From positions 255,363 through 319,362 of the forward strand of contig NZ_CAXUSG020000007.1 in assembly GCF_964253915.1 (NCBI RefSeq): 64,000 nucleotides of DNA, given 5' to 3'. Of the stretch, positions 26,245 to 35,606 are shown one piece after another. A program made the position numbers and the translations under genes. This DNA comes from Metarhizobium sp964253915 (GTDB taxonomy: Bacteria > Pseudomonadota > Alphaproteobacteria > Rhizobiales > Rhizobiaceae). Within the stretch, counting starts at the first letter, position 1, and each line of letters begins with the position of its first letter. Below the pieces are notes generated by a model. It had not been told where the DNA came from. It did no database searches and was given only the letters and a program-made list of their open reading frames with translations.

Positions 26245-27201
26245 TTATGCCGACCAGGGCGCGAACTCCGGCGCATTGACAGCAATGAAGTCGCGTGCGC
26301 CAACGCGCTGGCGCGGCGTGCGGGTTTCAACCACTTCATAAGCGGTCGGATCGCTGAGCAGCGCCTTCAGGGCATTGGCGTTCATCTTGTGACCGCCGCG
26401 ATAGGAGCGATAACAACCGATGAACTGCGCGCCGGCCAGCGCCAGATCGCCAACGGCATCGAGCGCCTTGTGGCGCACGAATTCATCGTGACGGTAACGC
26501 AGACCTTCCATGTTGATGACCGTGTCGTCGTCGGAAATGACCACGGAATTTTCGAGCGAGGACCCCAGCGCATAGCCGGCCGCCCACAGCCGCTCGACAT
26601 CCCGCATGAAACCGAAGGTGCGGGCGCGGGAAAGTTCGTCGCGGAACACCTGCGCGGTCAGATCACCCTTCCAGACCTGGCGACCGATCAGCGGCGACGT
26701 GAAGTCGATCTCGATCTCGAAGCGGGTACCGTCGTAAGGGAGGAACTCCGACCAGGAGCCGCCAGCCTCGATGCGCACCGGCTTGACGACACGGATATAG
26801 CGACGCTTGACGCCGAGGCCGCGCGTACCGACCTGTTCGATTGCCTCGATGAAGGCCTGCGAGCTGCCGTCCATGATCGGCATCTCGGCGCCGTGAACCT
26901 CGACCAGAAGATTGTCGATACCCATGGCATAAAGCGCTGCCATCACGTGTTCGACGGTTGCCACCGAGTGATTCGGCACGCGGCCGAGCACCGTGCAGAG
27001 ATCGGTATTGCCGACCTGGGACGAGACCGCCCGCACTTCGGCCACAACGGTGTCATCCTGCATGCGCTGGAAGACGATGCCGGTACCGGCTTCGGCAGGG
27101 TGGAAGGTAATCGATACCGGGGCGCCCGAATGAACGCCGATCCCCGTCAGGCTGACGCTATCGGCTATCGTGGTCTGAAACCCCAGCAATCCTATTGGCA
27201 T
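26245..27201 (-). CDS. lpxC: UDP-3-O-acyl-N-acetylglucosamine deacetylase
   Basis: Zinc enzyme for the first committed step of lipid A synthesis. The 318 residues have the zinc ligands His85 (VEHVMAAL), His244 and Asp248 (RHKALDAVGD), the catalytic His271 (GGHKMN), and VHSGAPVSITFHP near the N-terminus. The ATG at 27201 (MPIGLLGFQT) follows GAGAAGG; the longer open frame adds 17 basic residues not expected in LpxC. It is followed by a strong terminator. In enterobacteria LpxC is controlled by FtsH; this cannot be judged here. Confidence 0.97.
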   Translation of the reverse strand: MPIGLLGFQTTIADSVSLTGIGVHSGAPVSITFHPAEAGTGIVFQRMQDDTVVAEVRAVSSQVGNTDLCTVLGRVPNHSVATVEHVMAALYAMGIDNLLVEVHGAEMPIMDGSSQAFIEAIEQVGTRGLGVKRRYIRVVKPVRIEAGGSWSEFLPYDGTRFEIEIDFTSPLIGRQVWKGDLTAQVFRDELSRARTFGFMRDVERLWAAGYALGSSLENSVVISDDDTVINMEGLRYRHDEFVRHKALDAVGDLALAGAQFIGCYRSYRGGHKMNANALKALLSDPTAYEVVETRTPRQRVGARDFIAVNAPEFAPWSA

Positions 27202-27418
27202 GAATTTTCGCCTTCTCATTCGCCTGCCCGGGACACTCCGAAACGAGATCACCGGGCTGGCCTCAATATCAACGCGGCGCCGAAGGCAGCCGCTTCACGA
27301 TCCATTCATACGGATCACCGGGCGACATTCAAATCACTGTTTCTTTCGGTTTGTTACGAAACTATCCAATTGAAAACAAATATGAATTTTCGGCACCGCC
27401 AAAACATTGAAACACGAA

Positions 27419-27441
27419 TGCCCGGGCTTGCGGCCCGGGCA
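27419..27441 (-). terminator. Hairpin downstream of ftsZ
   Basis: TGCCCGGGC (27419-27427), loop of 5, GCCCGGGCA (27433-27441), a perfect 9-bp stem 23 bases after the ftsZ stop on the minus strand. The following bases read TTCGTGTTTC, a poor T-run, so termination is probable but not certain. Confidence 0.55.
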
Positions 27442-27464
27442 TCGAATCTGTGCCTGTATGGCGA

Positions 27465-29255
27465 TCAGTTGGACTGGCGGCGCAGGAAGGCCGGGATTTC
27501 CAGCTGGTCTTCTTCGCCGTGCGAACGGCTCTGGGCAACCGGGCGACCGTGGTCGTCAAGCTGGCCGCGGCGCGGTGCATAGAGGCTTGCTTCCGGCGAC
27601 AGCGGGCGACGCTGCTGCGATGCAGCACTCGGCGCGGATGTCGTCATGTCGGCCGAGACCTGTTCTTCTTCCTCGCGCCGGCCGAGCGAATTGGTGATTC
27701 GCTTCAGCAGGCCCATCGGACCACGCTCTTCCGTCGACTGGACAGGCGCAACGCGGTGATCCATTTCAGCCTTCACGACCGGCGGGAAATCCTCGACCTT
27801 CGGCATGCGCACCTGCTGTTCGACGGCAGGACGAATGACCGGGGCCATCGGCTCCTGGCGCAGCACCGGCTGGGCCTGGGCGATCGGCTGGCTGATCACC
27901 GGAGCGGAAACCGGGGCGTGAACCACCGGCTGCTGCAGGATCGGCTGCTGGACCTGAACCGGGGCAGCGCGAGCTACCATCGGCGTTTCGGCCGGGGCGG
28001 CGCCAGCGAAGAGCTTGCTCTGCGGGCGGAAGGCATCTTCGACCTGGGCGACCGGCTGGGTCACGACCGGCTGCTGAGCCGGGGTGGCCTGCATGGAAAT
28101 TTCCAGCTCGCGCTCCATCTGCACTTCAGCGGCACGGATGGTCTGCGCGATCGGGTCGACGGCGATCTTCGGGGCCTGCATCGTTGCGGCAGGCTGGACT
28201 GCGGCCGGTGCCGGAGCAACGGCCGCGGAAGGACGGATAATCGGCTTGGAAACCTGGCGGAAATCGACGTCGCCGCCGGCCTGGTTGAGCGCGCGGTCGA
28301 TGCCGGTGGCAACGACGGAGACGCGGATGATGCCTTCCAGCGATTCGTCGAAGGTGGCGCCGAGGATGATGTTGGCGTCCGGATCGACTTCTTCGCGGAT
28401 GCGGGTCGCGGCTTCGTCGACTTCGAACAGGGTCAGGTCGCGACCGCCGGTGATCGAGATCAGCAGGCCCTGCGCACCCTTCATCGAGGTTTCGTCGAGC
28501 AGCGGGTTGGCGATCGCGGCTTCGGCGGCCTGCATGGCGCGGCCCGAACCGGAAGCTTCACCCGTACCCATCATCGCGCGGCCCATTTCGCGCATGACCG
28601 AACGGACGTCGGCGAAGTCGAGGTTGATGAGACCTTCCTTCACCATCAGGTCGGTGATGCAGGCGACACCCGAATAGAGAACCTGGTCGGCCATGGCAAA
28701 GGCGTCAGCGAAGGTCGTCTTGTCGTTGGCGATGCGGAAGAGATTCTGGTTCGGGATGACGATCAGGGTATCGACCGACTTCTGCAGTTCCTGGATGCCC
28801 TGCTCGGCCAGACGCATGCGGCGAGCGCCTTCGAAGTGGAACGGCTTGGTGACGACGCCAACCGTCAGGATGCCCTTGTTGCGGGCGGCCTGCGCGACGA
28901 CCGGAGCAGCACCGGTGCCGGTGCCGCCGCCCATGCCGGCGGTGACGAAGCACATATGCGTGCTGTTGAGGTGATCGACGATCTCGTCGATGCATTCTTC
29001 AGCGGCAGCGCGGCCGACTTCCGGCTGCGAGCCGGCGCCGAGACCTTCGGTGACATTGACCCCGAGCTGGATGACGCGATCCGACTTGGTCATGGTCAGC
29101 GCCTGGGCGTCCGTGTTGGCGACGACGAAATCGACGCCCTGGAGGCCTGCGGTGATCATGTTGTTGACAGCATTGCCGCCACCGCCACCTACGCCGAATA
29201 CGGTGATCCGAGGTTTCAGCTCGGTGATGTCTGGCTTTTGCAGCTTGATGGTCAT
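27465..29255 (-). CDS. ftsZ: Cell division protein FtsZ, long rhizobial form
   Basis: Tubulin-like GTPase that forms the Z ring. The 596-residue product has GVGGGGGNAVNNM (21-33), the tubulin signature GGGTGTGA (109-116) and the T7 loop NLDFADVRSVM near 218. After the globular domain (to about 330) there is a 240-residue Pro/Gln/Ala-rich linker, and the C-terminus ends LEIPAFLRRQSN, the conserved peptide that binds FtsA. The long linker is normal for Rhizobiaceae. It follows ftsA by 103 bases, which contain a perfect hairpin. Confidence 0.98.
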   Translation of the reverse strand: MTIKLQKPDITELKPRITVFGVGGGGGNAVNNMITAGLQGVDFVVANTDAQALTMTKSDRVIQLGVNVTEGLGAGSQPEVGRAAAEECIDEIVDHLNSTHMCFVTAGMGGGTGTGAAPVVAQAARNKGILTVGVVTKPFHFEGARRMRLAEQGIQELQKSVDTLIVIPNQNLFRIANDKTTFADAFAMADQVLYSGVACITDLMVKEGLINLDFADVRSVMREMGRAMMGTGEASGSGRAMQAAEAAIANPLLDETSMKGAQGLLISITGGRDLTLFEVDEAATRIREEVDPDANIILGATFDESLEGIIRVSVVATGIDRALNQAGGDVDFRQVSKPIIRPSAAVAPAPAAVQPAATMQAPKIAVDPIAQTIRAAEVQMERELEISMQATPAQQPVVTQPVAQVEDAFRPQSKLFAGAAPAETPMVARAAPVQVQQPILQQPVVHAPVSAPVISQPIAQAQPVLRQEPMAPVIRPAVEQQVRMPKVEDFPPVVKAEMDHRVAPVQSTEERGPMGLLKRITNSLGRREEEEQVSADMTTSAPSAASQQRRPLSPEASLYAPRRGQLDDHGRPVAQSRSHGEEDQLEIPAFLRRQSN

Positions 29256-29322
29256 TTACCCGTTCCTTCTCTATTCGGCCGCAATCGCCACGCCGGCCAA
29301 TTTATTACATTAGTGATTCCAC

Positions 29323-29355
29323 CTTGCCCGGAGCCGGTGTCCCCCTCCGGGCAAG
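29323..29355 (-). promoter_or_regulatory. Perfect 11-bp hairpin between ftsA and ftsZ
   Basis: CTTGCCCGGAG (29323-29333) and CTCCGGGCAAG (29345-29355) are exact inverse repeats with an 11-base loop. On the minus strand the hairpin starts 4 bases after the ftsA stop. No T-run follows, so it is not a standard terminator. It could be an RNA-processing or stability element setting FtsA and FtsZ levels. Confidence 0.75.
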
Positions 29356-29358
29356 ACG

Positions 29359-30690
29359 TCAAAAGCTTTCCTTCAGCCATTGGCCCATGCGGGCGATCCG
29401 GCTGGTATTTCCGGCAAAGGACGAGAGCAGACCGCCCGTTGCCGCATGTGTTTCCATTTCCGCGACTTGCGGATAGATCATCAGACCCACCGCCGTCGAA
29501 AAGGCCGGACCCTTGGCTGCCGTCGGCAGGCCGGAGACGCCCATCGGCCGGCCGATGCGGACGTTACGGGCCAGGATGCGCCGTGCCGCTTCCGAAAGAC
29601 CGGTCAGCTGGCTGGCGCCACCCGTCAGGACGACACGCTTGCCGACGATCGGGCTGAAACCCGAGCGCTGGATGCGGTCGCGGATCAATTCCAGAGTTTC
29701 CTCGATGCGCGCCCGGACGATGCGCGAGACAAGCGCCCGCGGCACCTGCGTCGGCTGGTCGCGGTCATCCTCGCCGATCGGCGGGATCGCGACGATATCG
29801 CGCTCGTCGCCGGCATTCGGCAGCGCCGAGGCGTGAACCACCTTCAGGCGTTCGGCATCCTCAATGCGGGTGGACAGGCCACGCGCCAGGTCGGTGGTCA
29901 CATGGTGACCGCCGAGGCTCACGGCGTCGGTATGCACCAGGCGGCCTTCGGCAAAGACGGAGATCGTCGTGGTGCCGCCGCCCATGTCGATGGCGGCGCA
30001 ACCCAGTTCAACCTCGTCTTCGACCAGGGCTGCAAGGCCGCTGGCATAAGGCGTCACCACGATGCCCTCGACCGAGAGATGCGCCCGGTTGATGCAGAGT
30101 TCGAGGTTTTTCAGCGCAGCGCGTTCGGCCGTGACCACATGCATGTCGACGCCGAGAACGTCGCCATACATCGACAGCGGATCGCGGATGCCGCGTTCGC
30201 CGTCGAGCGAGAAACCGGTCGGCAGCGAATGCAGCACGGCGCGGTCCTGGCGGATCGACTGCTGGCAAGCCGCAGTCAACACGCGCTTAAGATCGTTCGA
30301 TTCGACTTCCTGGCCACCGAGATCGATGGTGGCGGTATAGATGTCGCTGGCGATGCGGCCGGCGGAGATGTTGACGATCAGGCTGTCGACGGTCAGGCCG
30401 GCCATGCGCTCGGCAGCATCGACGGCCAGCCGCACGACGCTTTCGACCGCTTCCAGATCGGCAATGACGCCGGCCTTGATGCCGCGGGAGCGCTGGTGGC
30501 CGATGCCGATCACCTCGATGTTGTGGGTGCGGTTCGGCAACATCTGGCTTTCTTCGCGCGGCGTCAGCCGGCCGATCATGCAGACGACCTTGGTCGAGCC
30601 GATATCAAGCACCGAAACGATATGCGACCGCTTCGAAGAAAGCGGCTTCAGACGCGGCAGACCGAAATGCGAGGATCCGAAGAGGCTCAT
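29359..30690 (-). CDS. ftsA: Cell division protein FtsA
   Basis: Actin-like ATPase that tethers FtsZ to the membrane and recruits later division proteins. The 443 residues show the phosphate-1 motif VLDIGSTKVVCMIGR, the 1C domain, VTAERAALKNLELCINRA, AAIDMGGGTTTISVFAEG (phosphate 2) and VVLTGGASQLTGL (adenosine motif). The C-terminal amphipathic helix ends GQWLKESF. The start overlaps the ftsQ stop by 4 bases (ATGA), implying coupled translation. Confidence 0.97.
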   Translation of the reverse strand: MSLFGSSHFGLPRLKPLSSKRSHIVSVLDIGSTKVVCMIGRLTPREESQMLPNRTHNIEVIGIGHQRSRGIKAGVIADLEAVESVVRLAVDAAERMAGLTVDSLIVNISAGRIASDIYTATIDLGGQEVESNDLKRVLTAACQQSIRQDRAVLHSLPTGFSLDGERGIRDPLSMYGDVLGVDMHVVTAERAALKNLELCINRAHLSVEGIVVTPYASGLAALVEDEVELGCAAIDMGGGTTTISVFAEGRLVHTDAVSLGGHHVTTDLARGLSTRIEDAERLKVVHASALPNAGDERDIVAIPPIGEDDRDQPTQVPRALVSRIVRARIEETLELIRDRIQRSGFSPIVGKRVVLTGGASQLTGLSEAARRILARNVRIGRPMGVSGLPTAAKGPAFSTAVGLMIYPQVAEMETHAATGGLLSSFAGNTSRIARMGQWLKESF

Positions 30691-31628
30691 ATCTGCTTCT
30701 CCCTTTCCGCTTTCTTCACGGCCTTGTCGCGCGCTTCGACGACGGCCTGGCGGCGGGTGGCGGCTTCCGGCGTCAACTGGATGGTGGTGCGGTCCTGCAG
30801 GCGCAGGTCGATGGCAGCGATGTCGCGCTCCAAAAGGTTCTGTTCGGCATCGAGCCGGGTCAGTTCCTGCATGGCGCGCTGCACGTCGGTTTCCGGCAGC
30901 TTGACGACGACACCGTTGTCGAGATGCAGATCCCAGCGACGGCCGGCGACACGCACGAAGGCCTTGACGCGCTTCTTGAGGTCGGGCCAGCCGGCAAACT
31001 GCTCCTCGAAATCGACGGCAGCGGCTTCGGCATCCTGACCGACGAACAGCGGCAACCCCGTGAACTTGTTGTCGCGCAGCGGCGCGATGACGCTGCCGCT
31101 CTTCTCGATCAGCGACAGTTCCGAACCGTGCTGCCAGATGGCATAGGCTTCACGCTCCTTGAGCGTGACCTCGATGGTGCGCGGATAGACCTTGCGAACC
31201 TCGACGGTCTGCACCCAGGGCAGGTGCGCCAGCTTTTCACGGGCGGCAGCGATGTCGAGGGCAACGAGCGACGTCGTGCCGTCGAGACCGAGGAGCTGCA
31301 GGATATCGATCTCGGAGGTCTCGTTGTTGCCGGACACCTTGACGTCCTCGATGGCGAAACCGAATGCCGTCGTCGTCGCCTGGGCAACCGAATAGGTGTA
31401 ACCGCTGAGCGACATGCCGTAGAGGCCGGTCGCGGCGTAGAAGGCGACAGCGGAAATCGTGCCGGTATGCGCTGGGATATGAACGCGGCCACTGGCCAGG
31501 TTCACCAAAAAGCGCGCCATGCGGCGAAACGGCCGCGGCAAAACCAGCCGGCCGTCCGGGTCCGCAGCGGGCAACGGCAACCGTGCACCCCGCAACCTTC
31601 TTGCTTTCCTGCCAATCACCGCAAACAC
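30687..31628 (-). CDS. ftsQ: Cell division protein FtsQ
   Basis: Bitopic divisome protein linking early and late division proteins. The 313-residue product has a basic cytoplasmic tail, a TM at about residues 54-74, a POTRA domain beginning FAIEDVKVSGNN, and the FtsQ domain (WVQTVEVRKVYPRTIEVTLKE...). I chose the GTG at 31628 because GGAGGA lies 6 bases before it; an in-frame ATG at 31649 has no such site. With this start the gene overlaps ddl by 13 bases and ftsA by 4. Confidence 0.94.
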   Translation of the reverse strand: MFAVIGRKARRLRGARLPLPAADPDGRLVLPRPFRRMARFLVNLASGRVHIPAHTGTISAVAFYAATGLYGMSLSGYTYSVAQATTTAFGFAIEDVKVSGNNETSEIDILQLLGLDGTTSLVALDIAAAREKLAHLPWVQTVEVRKVYPRTIEVTLKEREAYAIWQHGSELSLIEKSGSVIAPLRDNKFTGLPLFVGQDAEAAAVDFEEQFAGWPDLKKRVKAFVRVAGRRWDLHLDNGVVVKLPETDVQRAMQELTRLDAEQNLLERDIAAIDLRLQDRTTIQLTPEAATRRQAVVEARDKAVKKAEREKQI

Positions 31629-32542
31629 GACGCGTCCTCCACCATCCAACGGAGAAATTCACCAAAGGAAAGGCCGGCATGCGCGGCCATTTCGGGCACC
31701 AGCGACGTAGGGGTCATGCCTGGCTGGGTGTTGATTTCCAGCCAGATGACTTCGCCATCCTTGGAGAAACGGTCATCGAAACGGAAGTCCGAGCGGCTTA
31801 CCCCGCGGCACCCGATCGCCTGATGCGCCTTGAGTGCCAATGATTGTATTGTTTGGTAAATATTTGGTGAAATTTCCGCCGGAATGACATGCCGCGAGCC
31901 ACCCTCGGCATATTTGGCGTCGTAGTCGTAGAAGTCGTGGCTGAGCGGAATGATCTCGGTGACGCCGAGCGGCTTGTCGCCCATGACGCCGCAGGTCAGC
32001 TCGCGGCCATGGATATACCGCTCCACCATCACCGATTCGCCATAGCGCCATTCCGAGGAGGAAAGCACCTGCGGCGGATGCGACCGGTCTTCCTGGACGA
32101 TGACGACGCCGAAGGACGAACCTTCGCGCACCGGCTTGACCACGTAGGGCGGCTTCATCGGATGTTCGTTGCCGATCTCGAAGCGGGTCATGACGCGCGC
32201 CTCGGCGACCGGGATGCCGGCAGCCTTCGCCACCAGCTTTGCCTGCGCCTTGTCCATTGCCAGCGCAGAGGCCAGCACGCCGGAATGCGTGTAGGGAATT
32301 TCAAGATATTCGAGGATGCCCTGGATGCTGCCATCCTCGCCATAGGGACCATGCAGGGCGTTGAAGACGACGTCCGGACGCAGCTCGGCCAGCACCGACG
32401 CAACGTTGCGATCGACATCGACCCGCGTGACGCGAAAGCCCTCGGCCTCCAGCGCATCGGCGCATGCCGTTCCCGAAGACAGGCTGACAGGCCTCTCCGA
32501 GGAAAATCCGCCCATCAGGACAGCTACATGCTTACCGCTCAT
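31616..32542 (-). CDS. ddl: D-alanine--D-alanine ligase
   Basis: ATP-grasp ligase making the D-Ala-D-Ala end of the peptidoglycan stem (DdlB type). The 308-residue protein has VLMGGFSSERPVSLSSG at the N-terminus, FNALHGPYGEDGSIQG, the ATP-binding VKPVREGSSFGV and the Mg-binding WLEINTQPGMTPTSLVPEMA. It starts the second half of the division block, ddl-ftsQ-ftsA-ftsZ, and so must have a promoter in the 505-base region upstream. Confidence 0.97.
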   Translation of the reverse strand: MSGKHVAVLMGGFSSERPVSLSSGTACADALEAEGFRVTRVDVDRNVASVLAELRPDVVFNALHGPYGEDGSIQGILEYLEIPYTHSGVLASALAMDKAQAKLVAKAAGIPVAEARVMTRFEIGNEHPMKPPYVVKPVREGSSFGVVIVQEDRSHPPQVLSSSEWRYGESVMVERYIHGRELTCGVMGDKPLGVTEIIPLSHDFYDYDAKYAEGGSRHVIPAEISPNIYQTIQSLALKAHQAIGCRGVSRSDFRFDDRFSKDGEVIWLEINTQPGMTPTSLVPEMAAHAGLSFGEFLRWMVEDASCLR

Positions 32543-33047
32543 TCATGCCCCCAAATCAATTGACCGATGTTGCCCGTCACAGGGTGTTCGCCCGAGAATC
32601 CGACAACTTCGTGCCACGCCCTACTAAAACGCCATTAAGGTTAATGAAGTGTTTACTTTAGTTAACCAAATGGCTCGGAAGGCGAATTTTTCTTTTCGCG
32701 AATCAAATCATCCCTGCCGATTCCGCGCTTAGAATCAGAGACTTGCGGCATTCGCAAGACATGGCATGTCACAGCCGTGAGAAAAGCGATCAACGGGCGG
32801 CACTTCCCTGCCCGCCACCGGGGAGCCCACAGGCCGGGGCGATTCGGTTGTCCGATTCGGGACAGAAATCCGGACCCTCCATGAAGCCGCCCGAAATCGG
32901 ACAGCCGGACCGATTGAAACTTTATACCAAAGCCGTACGGGCAAAATTGCCATTTCTTGCGCCTTTGCGGTTTCGCAATTCCTAAAATTGGATTAAGGAA
33001 CCGGAAGCCCTCCCAAGGCTGAAAAAACATTCCCGATAGGAAAAACA
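32543..33047. other. Divergent promoter region between ddl and the MHS transporter
   Basis: This 505-base non-coding region serves ddl-ftsQ-ftsA-ftsZ on the minus strand and the transporter on the plus strand. It contains an AT-rich patch with TTAAGGTTAA (32635-32644) and GTTAACC (32661-32667) and an imperfect inverted repeat TGTCCGATTCGG (32849-32860) / CCGAAATCGGACA (32891-32903). No gene was found. The TTAA elements do not have the 7-base spacing of full CtrA sites. Confidence 0.5.
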
Positions 33048-34352
33048 ATGTCTGACGCGATATCCCGTATATCGCCGGCCGCTGACTCCCCGAACGATGT
33101 AAAGACAAATTCGCCTGCACGAGTTCTGATAGCCAGCCTGGTCGGCACAACGATCGAATTCTTCGATTTCTATGTCTATGCCACCGCGGCGGTCCTGGTG
33201 TTCCCGCACCTCTTCTTCCCCGCCAGCGATCCCACCTCGGCGATGCTGCAATCCTTCGCCACCTTCTCGATCGCCTTTTTCGCCCGCCCCGTCGGCGCCC
33301 TGATCTTCGGGCACTTTGGCGACCGCATCGGCCGCAAGGCGACGCTGGTTGCGGCCCTGATGACCATGGGCCTCTCCACCGTGCTGATCGGTCTCCTGCC
33401 GGGCTATGAGTCCGTCGGCGTGCTCGCGCCGCTGCTGCTCGCCTTGTGCCGCTTCGGCCAGGGTCTCGGCCTGGGCGGTGAATGGGGCGGCGCCGTGCTG
33501 CTCGCCACCGAAAACGCCCCGCCGGAAAAGCGCAGCTGGTACGCGATGTTCCCGCAGCTCGGCGCGCCGATCGGCTTTATCCTGTCGTCCGGCTTCTTCC
33601 TCATCCTCTCGGAGACGATGACCAAGGAAGCCTTCATGAACTACGGATGGCGCATTCCCTTCGTCGCCAGCCTGGCGCTGGTCGCCGTCGGCCTTTACGT
33701 CCGCCTCAACATCACCGAGACGCCGGAATTCCAGAAGGCGCTGGACAAGCAGGAACGGGTCGCCGTGCCGATCACGGAAATCCTGAAGTCGCACAAGCGC
33801 AGCCTGGTTCTCGGCACCTTCGTCGCCGTCGCCACCTTCGTGCTCTTCTACCTGATGACGGTGTTCACCCTGTCCTGGGGCACGACGAAGCTCGGTTATT
33901 CGCGTGAACAGTTCCTGGTAGTGCAGCTCGTCGGCGTCGTGTTCTTTGGCCTGACGATCCCGATTGCCGGCCTGCTGTCGGACCGGTTCTCGCGCCGCTG
34001 GGTGCTGATCCTGACGACCATCGGCATCGCCATCTTCGGCCTGTTCTACTCGACGCTGCTGGAAGGCGGCATCGTCGGCGCCTTCGCCTGTTCGATCATC
34101 GGCCTGGCGCTGATGGGCTTCACCTACGGTCCGATCGGTGCGGCACTTGCCGCCCCCTTCCCAACCAGCGTGCGCTACACCGGCGCTTCGATGACCTTCA
34201 ACCTTGCCAGCATCTTCGGCGCCTCGCTGGCACCGTTCATCGCGACGTCGCTGGCGACGAGCTACAGCCTGACCTATGTCGGCTATTATCTCGCCGCTGC
34301 CGCTGTAGTCTCGTTGCTGTGCATCGTGCTGTCGGGACACGAAGAGATCTGA
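33048..34352 (+). CDS. MFS transporter, metabolite:proton symporter (MHS) family
   Basis: A 434-residue 12-TM transporter of the MHS group (relatives: ShiA, ProP, YhjE). Features are GTTIEFFDFYVYATAA at TM1, the GDRIGRK loop between TM2 and TM3, RFGQGLGLGGEWGGAVLLATE in TM4, and TETPEFQKALDKQE in the central loop. The substrate is not predictable; the family carries organic acids, shikimate, proline and betaine. AGGAAAAAC precedes the ATG. It lies in reverse orientation inside the division block and ends at a good terminator. Confidence 0.93.
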   Translation: MSDAISRISPAADSPNDVKTNSPARVLIASLVGTTIEFFDFYVYATAAVLVFPHLFFPASDPTSAMLQSFATFSIAFFARPVGALIFGHFGDRIGRKATLVAALMTMGLSTVLIGLLPGYESVGVLAPLLLALCRFGQGLGLGGEWGGAVLLATENAPPEKRSWYAMFPQLGAPIGFILSSGFFLILSETMTKEAFMNYGWRIPFVASLALVAVGLYVRLNITETPEFQKALDKQERVAVPITEILKSHKRSLVLGTFVAVATFVLFYLMTVFTLSWGTTKLGYSREQFLVVQLVGVVFFGLTIPIAGLLSDRFSRRWVLILTTIGIAIFGLFYSTLLEGGIVGAFACSIIGLALMGFTYGPIGAALAAPFPTSVRYTGASMTFNLASIFGASLAPFIATSLATSYSLTYVGYYLAAAAVVSLLCIVLSGHEEI

Positions 34353-34375
34353 TCGACACGCCTTGTTCCGGAAGA

Positions 34376-34407
34376 GCCGTGCGGGAAACCGCGCGGCCCT
34401 TTCTTTT
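34376..34407 (+). terminator. Rho-independent terminator of the MHS transporter gene
   Basis: GCCGTGCGG (34376-34384), loop GAAA, CCGCGCGGC (34389-34397), then CCTTTCTTTT. The 9-bp stem has one U-G pair. It stands 24 bases after the transporter stop. Confidence 0.85.
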
Positions 34408-34497
34408 GGCTGGATGAAAACCGCAGACAACATGCAGCCACTTCTATGACCTGCATTGCACTCTTATAGTGCCGTCATCGGAAATCGGAGGACAGGC

Positions 34498-35604
34498 ATG
34501 GTCACGCGACGTTCGCTTCTACTGCAGGGCATGGGTGCCGGCCTCTGGCTCTCGGCGCCGCCGGCGATCCGCCGGGCGACGGCCGCCATACCGCAGACCG
34601 ACGTCACCTTCCTCGTCATCAACGATATCCACGCTTGCCGCATGGGCAGCGGCCTCAGCCCGAATTGCGCCGCCGAGGGCAAGACCGACGCCAACCTGCT
34701 GCGCCACATCGCCGCCCTCAACGGCATAGCCGGTAAACACTGGCCGAACGAGATCGACGGCAAGCCGACCGGCCTTGCCAGCGCCGGCAAACCGATCCAA
34801 CACCCGCACGGCATCGTCGTCTGCGGCGACATCACCGACGACGGTGGCGGGCAGACGGCCGAACCCGGCGAAGGCAGCCAGTTGTTGCAATTTTCGCACC
34901 GTTACCAGCAAGGGCACGGGCCGGACCGGGTGCATTACCCCGTCTATGTCGGGCTTGGAAACCATGACCTCGACCAGGACGGACGGCCACCGCAGGTGGA
35001 CTGGTATCGCGACGAACTGCGCGACTATGTCCGCTTCAACCACAAGCCCAGCGTCTTCTTCAAGGCACCCTTCCCCGCCGACAACTACGACGAGGCGTCA
35101 GACAATTATTCCTGGAACTGGGACGGGCTGCATCTCATCCAGGCGCAGCGTTTTGCCGGCGACACCGGCAAGGGCGCGGCAAGCGGCCTTGCCTGGCTGA
35201 AGAGCGACCTCGCCGCCTATGCCAGCGATGGCCGCCCGGTGGTGATCTTCCAGCACTACGGCTGGGATCATTTTTCGCTGGAACGCTGGGATCCGGACAA
35301 GAAGACCTTCGATGCCGATGGCAGCGGCCCGCCGCACTGGTGGTCGGATGCCGACCGGCAGGCTTTCGTCGATACGCTCAAGGGCTACAATATTGCCGCG
35401 ATCTTCCACGGCCACGAACACGATACGCCGATGATCTACCAGTCCGCCGGCCTCGACATCGTCAAGCCGAAGGCCGCCTACATGGGCGGCTTCGGTCTGG
35501 TGCGCATCACCGGCACGACGATGGACGTGGCGCTTGGCGAAGCGTCGGACGACAAGGGCGGCATCCGTTTTCTTGCCGCCCACAGCAAACCACTGGTCCG
35601 TTGA
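34498..35604 (+). CDS. Tat-exported metallophosphoesterase
   Basis: A 368-residue calcineurin-like phosphoesterase exported by the Tat pathway: the N-terminus reads VTRRSLLLQG followed by a hydrophobic stretch. Dimetal ligands are DIH (Asp43, His45), GDITDDG (near 111), GNHD (near 155), FQHYGWD and GHEHD (near 306). Substrate unknown; phosphodiesters or phosphoproteins are possible. The ATG at 34498 follows GGAGGACAGGC. It has its own start region after the transporter terminator and ends 2 bases before a dispersed repeat. Confidence 0.9.
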   Translation: MVTRRSLLLQGMGAGLWLSAPPAIRRATAAIPQTDVTFLVINDIHACRMGSGLSPNCAAEGKTDANLLRHIAALNGIAGKHWPNEIDGKPTGLASAGKPIQHPHGIVVCGDITDDGGGQTAEPGEGSQLLQFSHRYQQGHGPDRVHYPVYVGLGNHDLDQDGRPPQVDWYRDELRDYVRFNHKPSVFFKAPFPADNYDEASDNYSWNWDGLHLIQAQRFAGDTGKGAASGLAWLKSDLAAYASDGRPVVIFQHYGWDHFSLERWDPDKKTFDADGSGPPHWWSDADRQAFVDTLKGYNIAAIFHGHEHDTPMIYQSAGLDIVKPKAAYMGGFGLVRITGTTMDVALGEASDDKGGIRFLAAHSKPLVR

Positions 35605-35606
35605 CC

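Noticed and set aside
32635..32667. CtrA-type TTAA sites upstream of ddl
   Set aside because: The TTAA pairs are 2 or 17 bases apart, not the 7 bases of the CtrA consensus. The same TTAA-N2-TTAA also occurs at 49739-49748. No full site was found.
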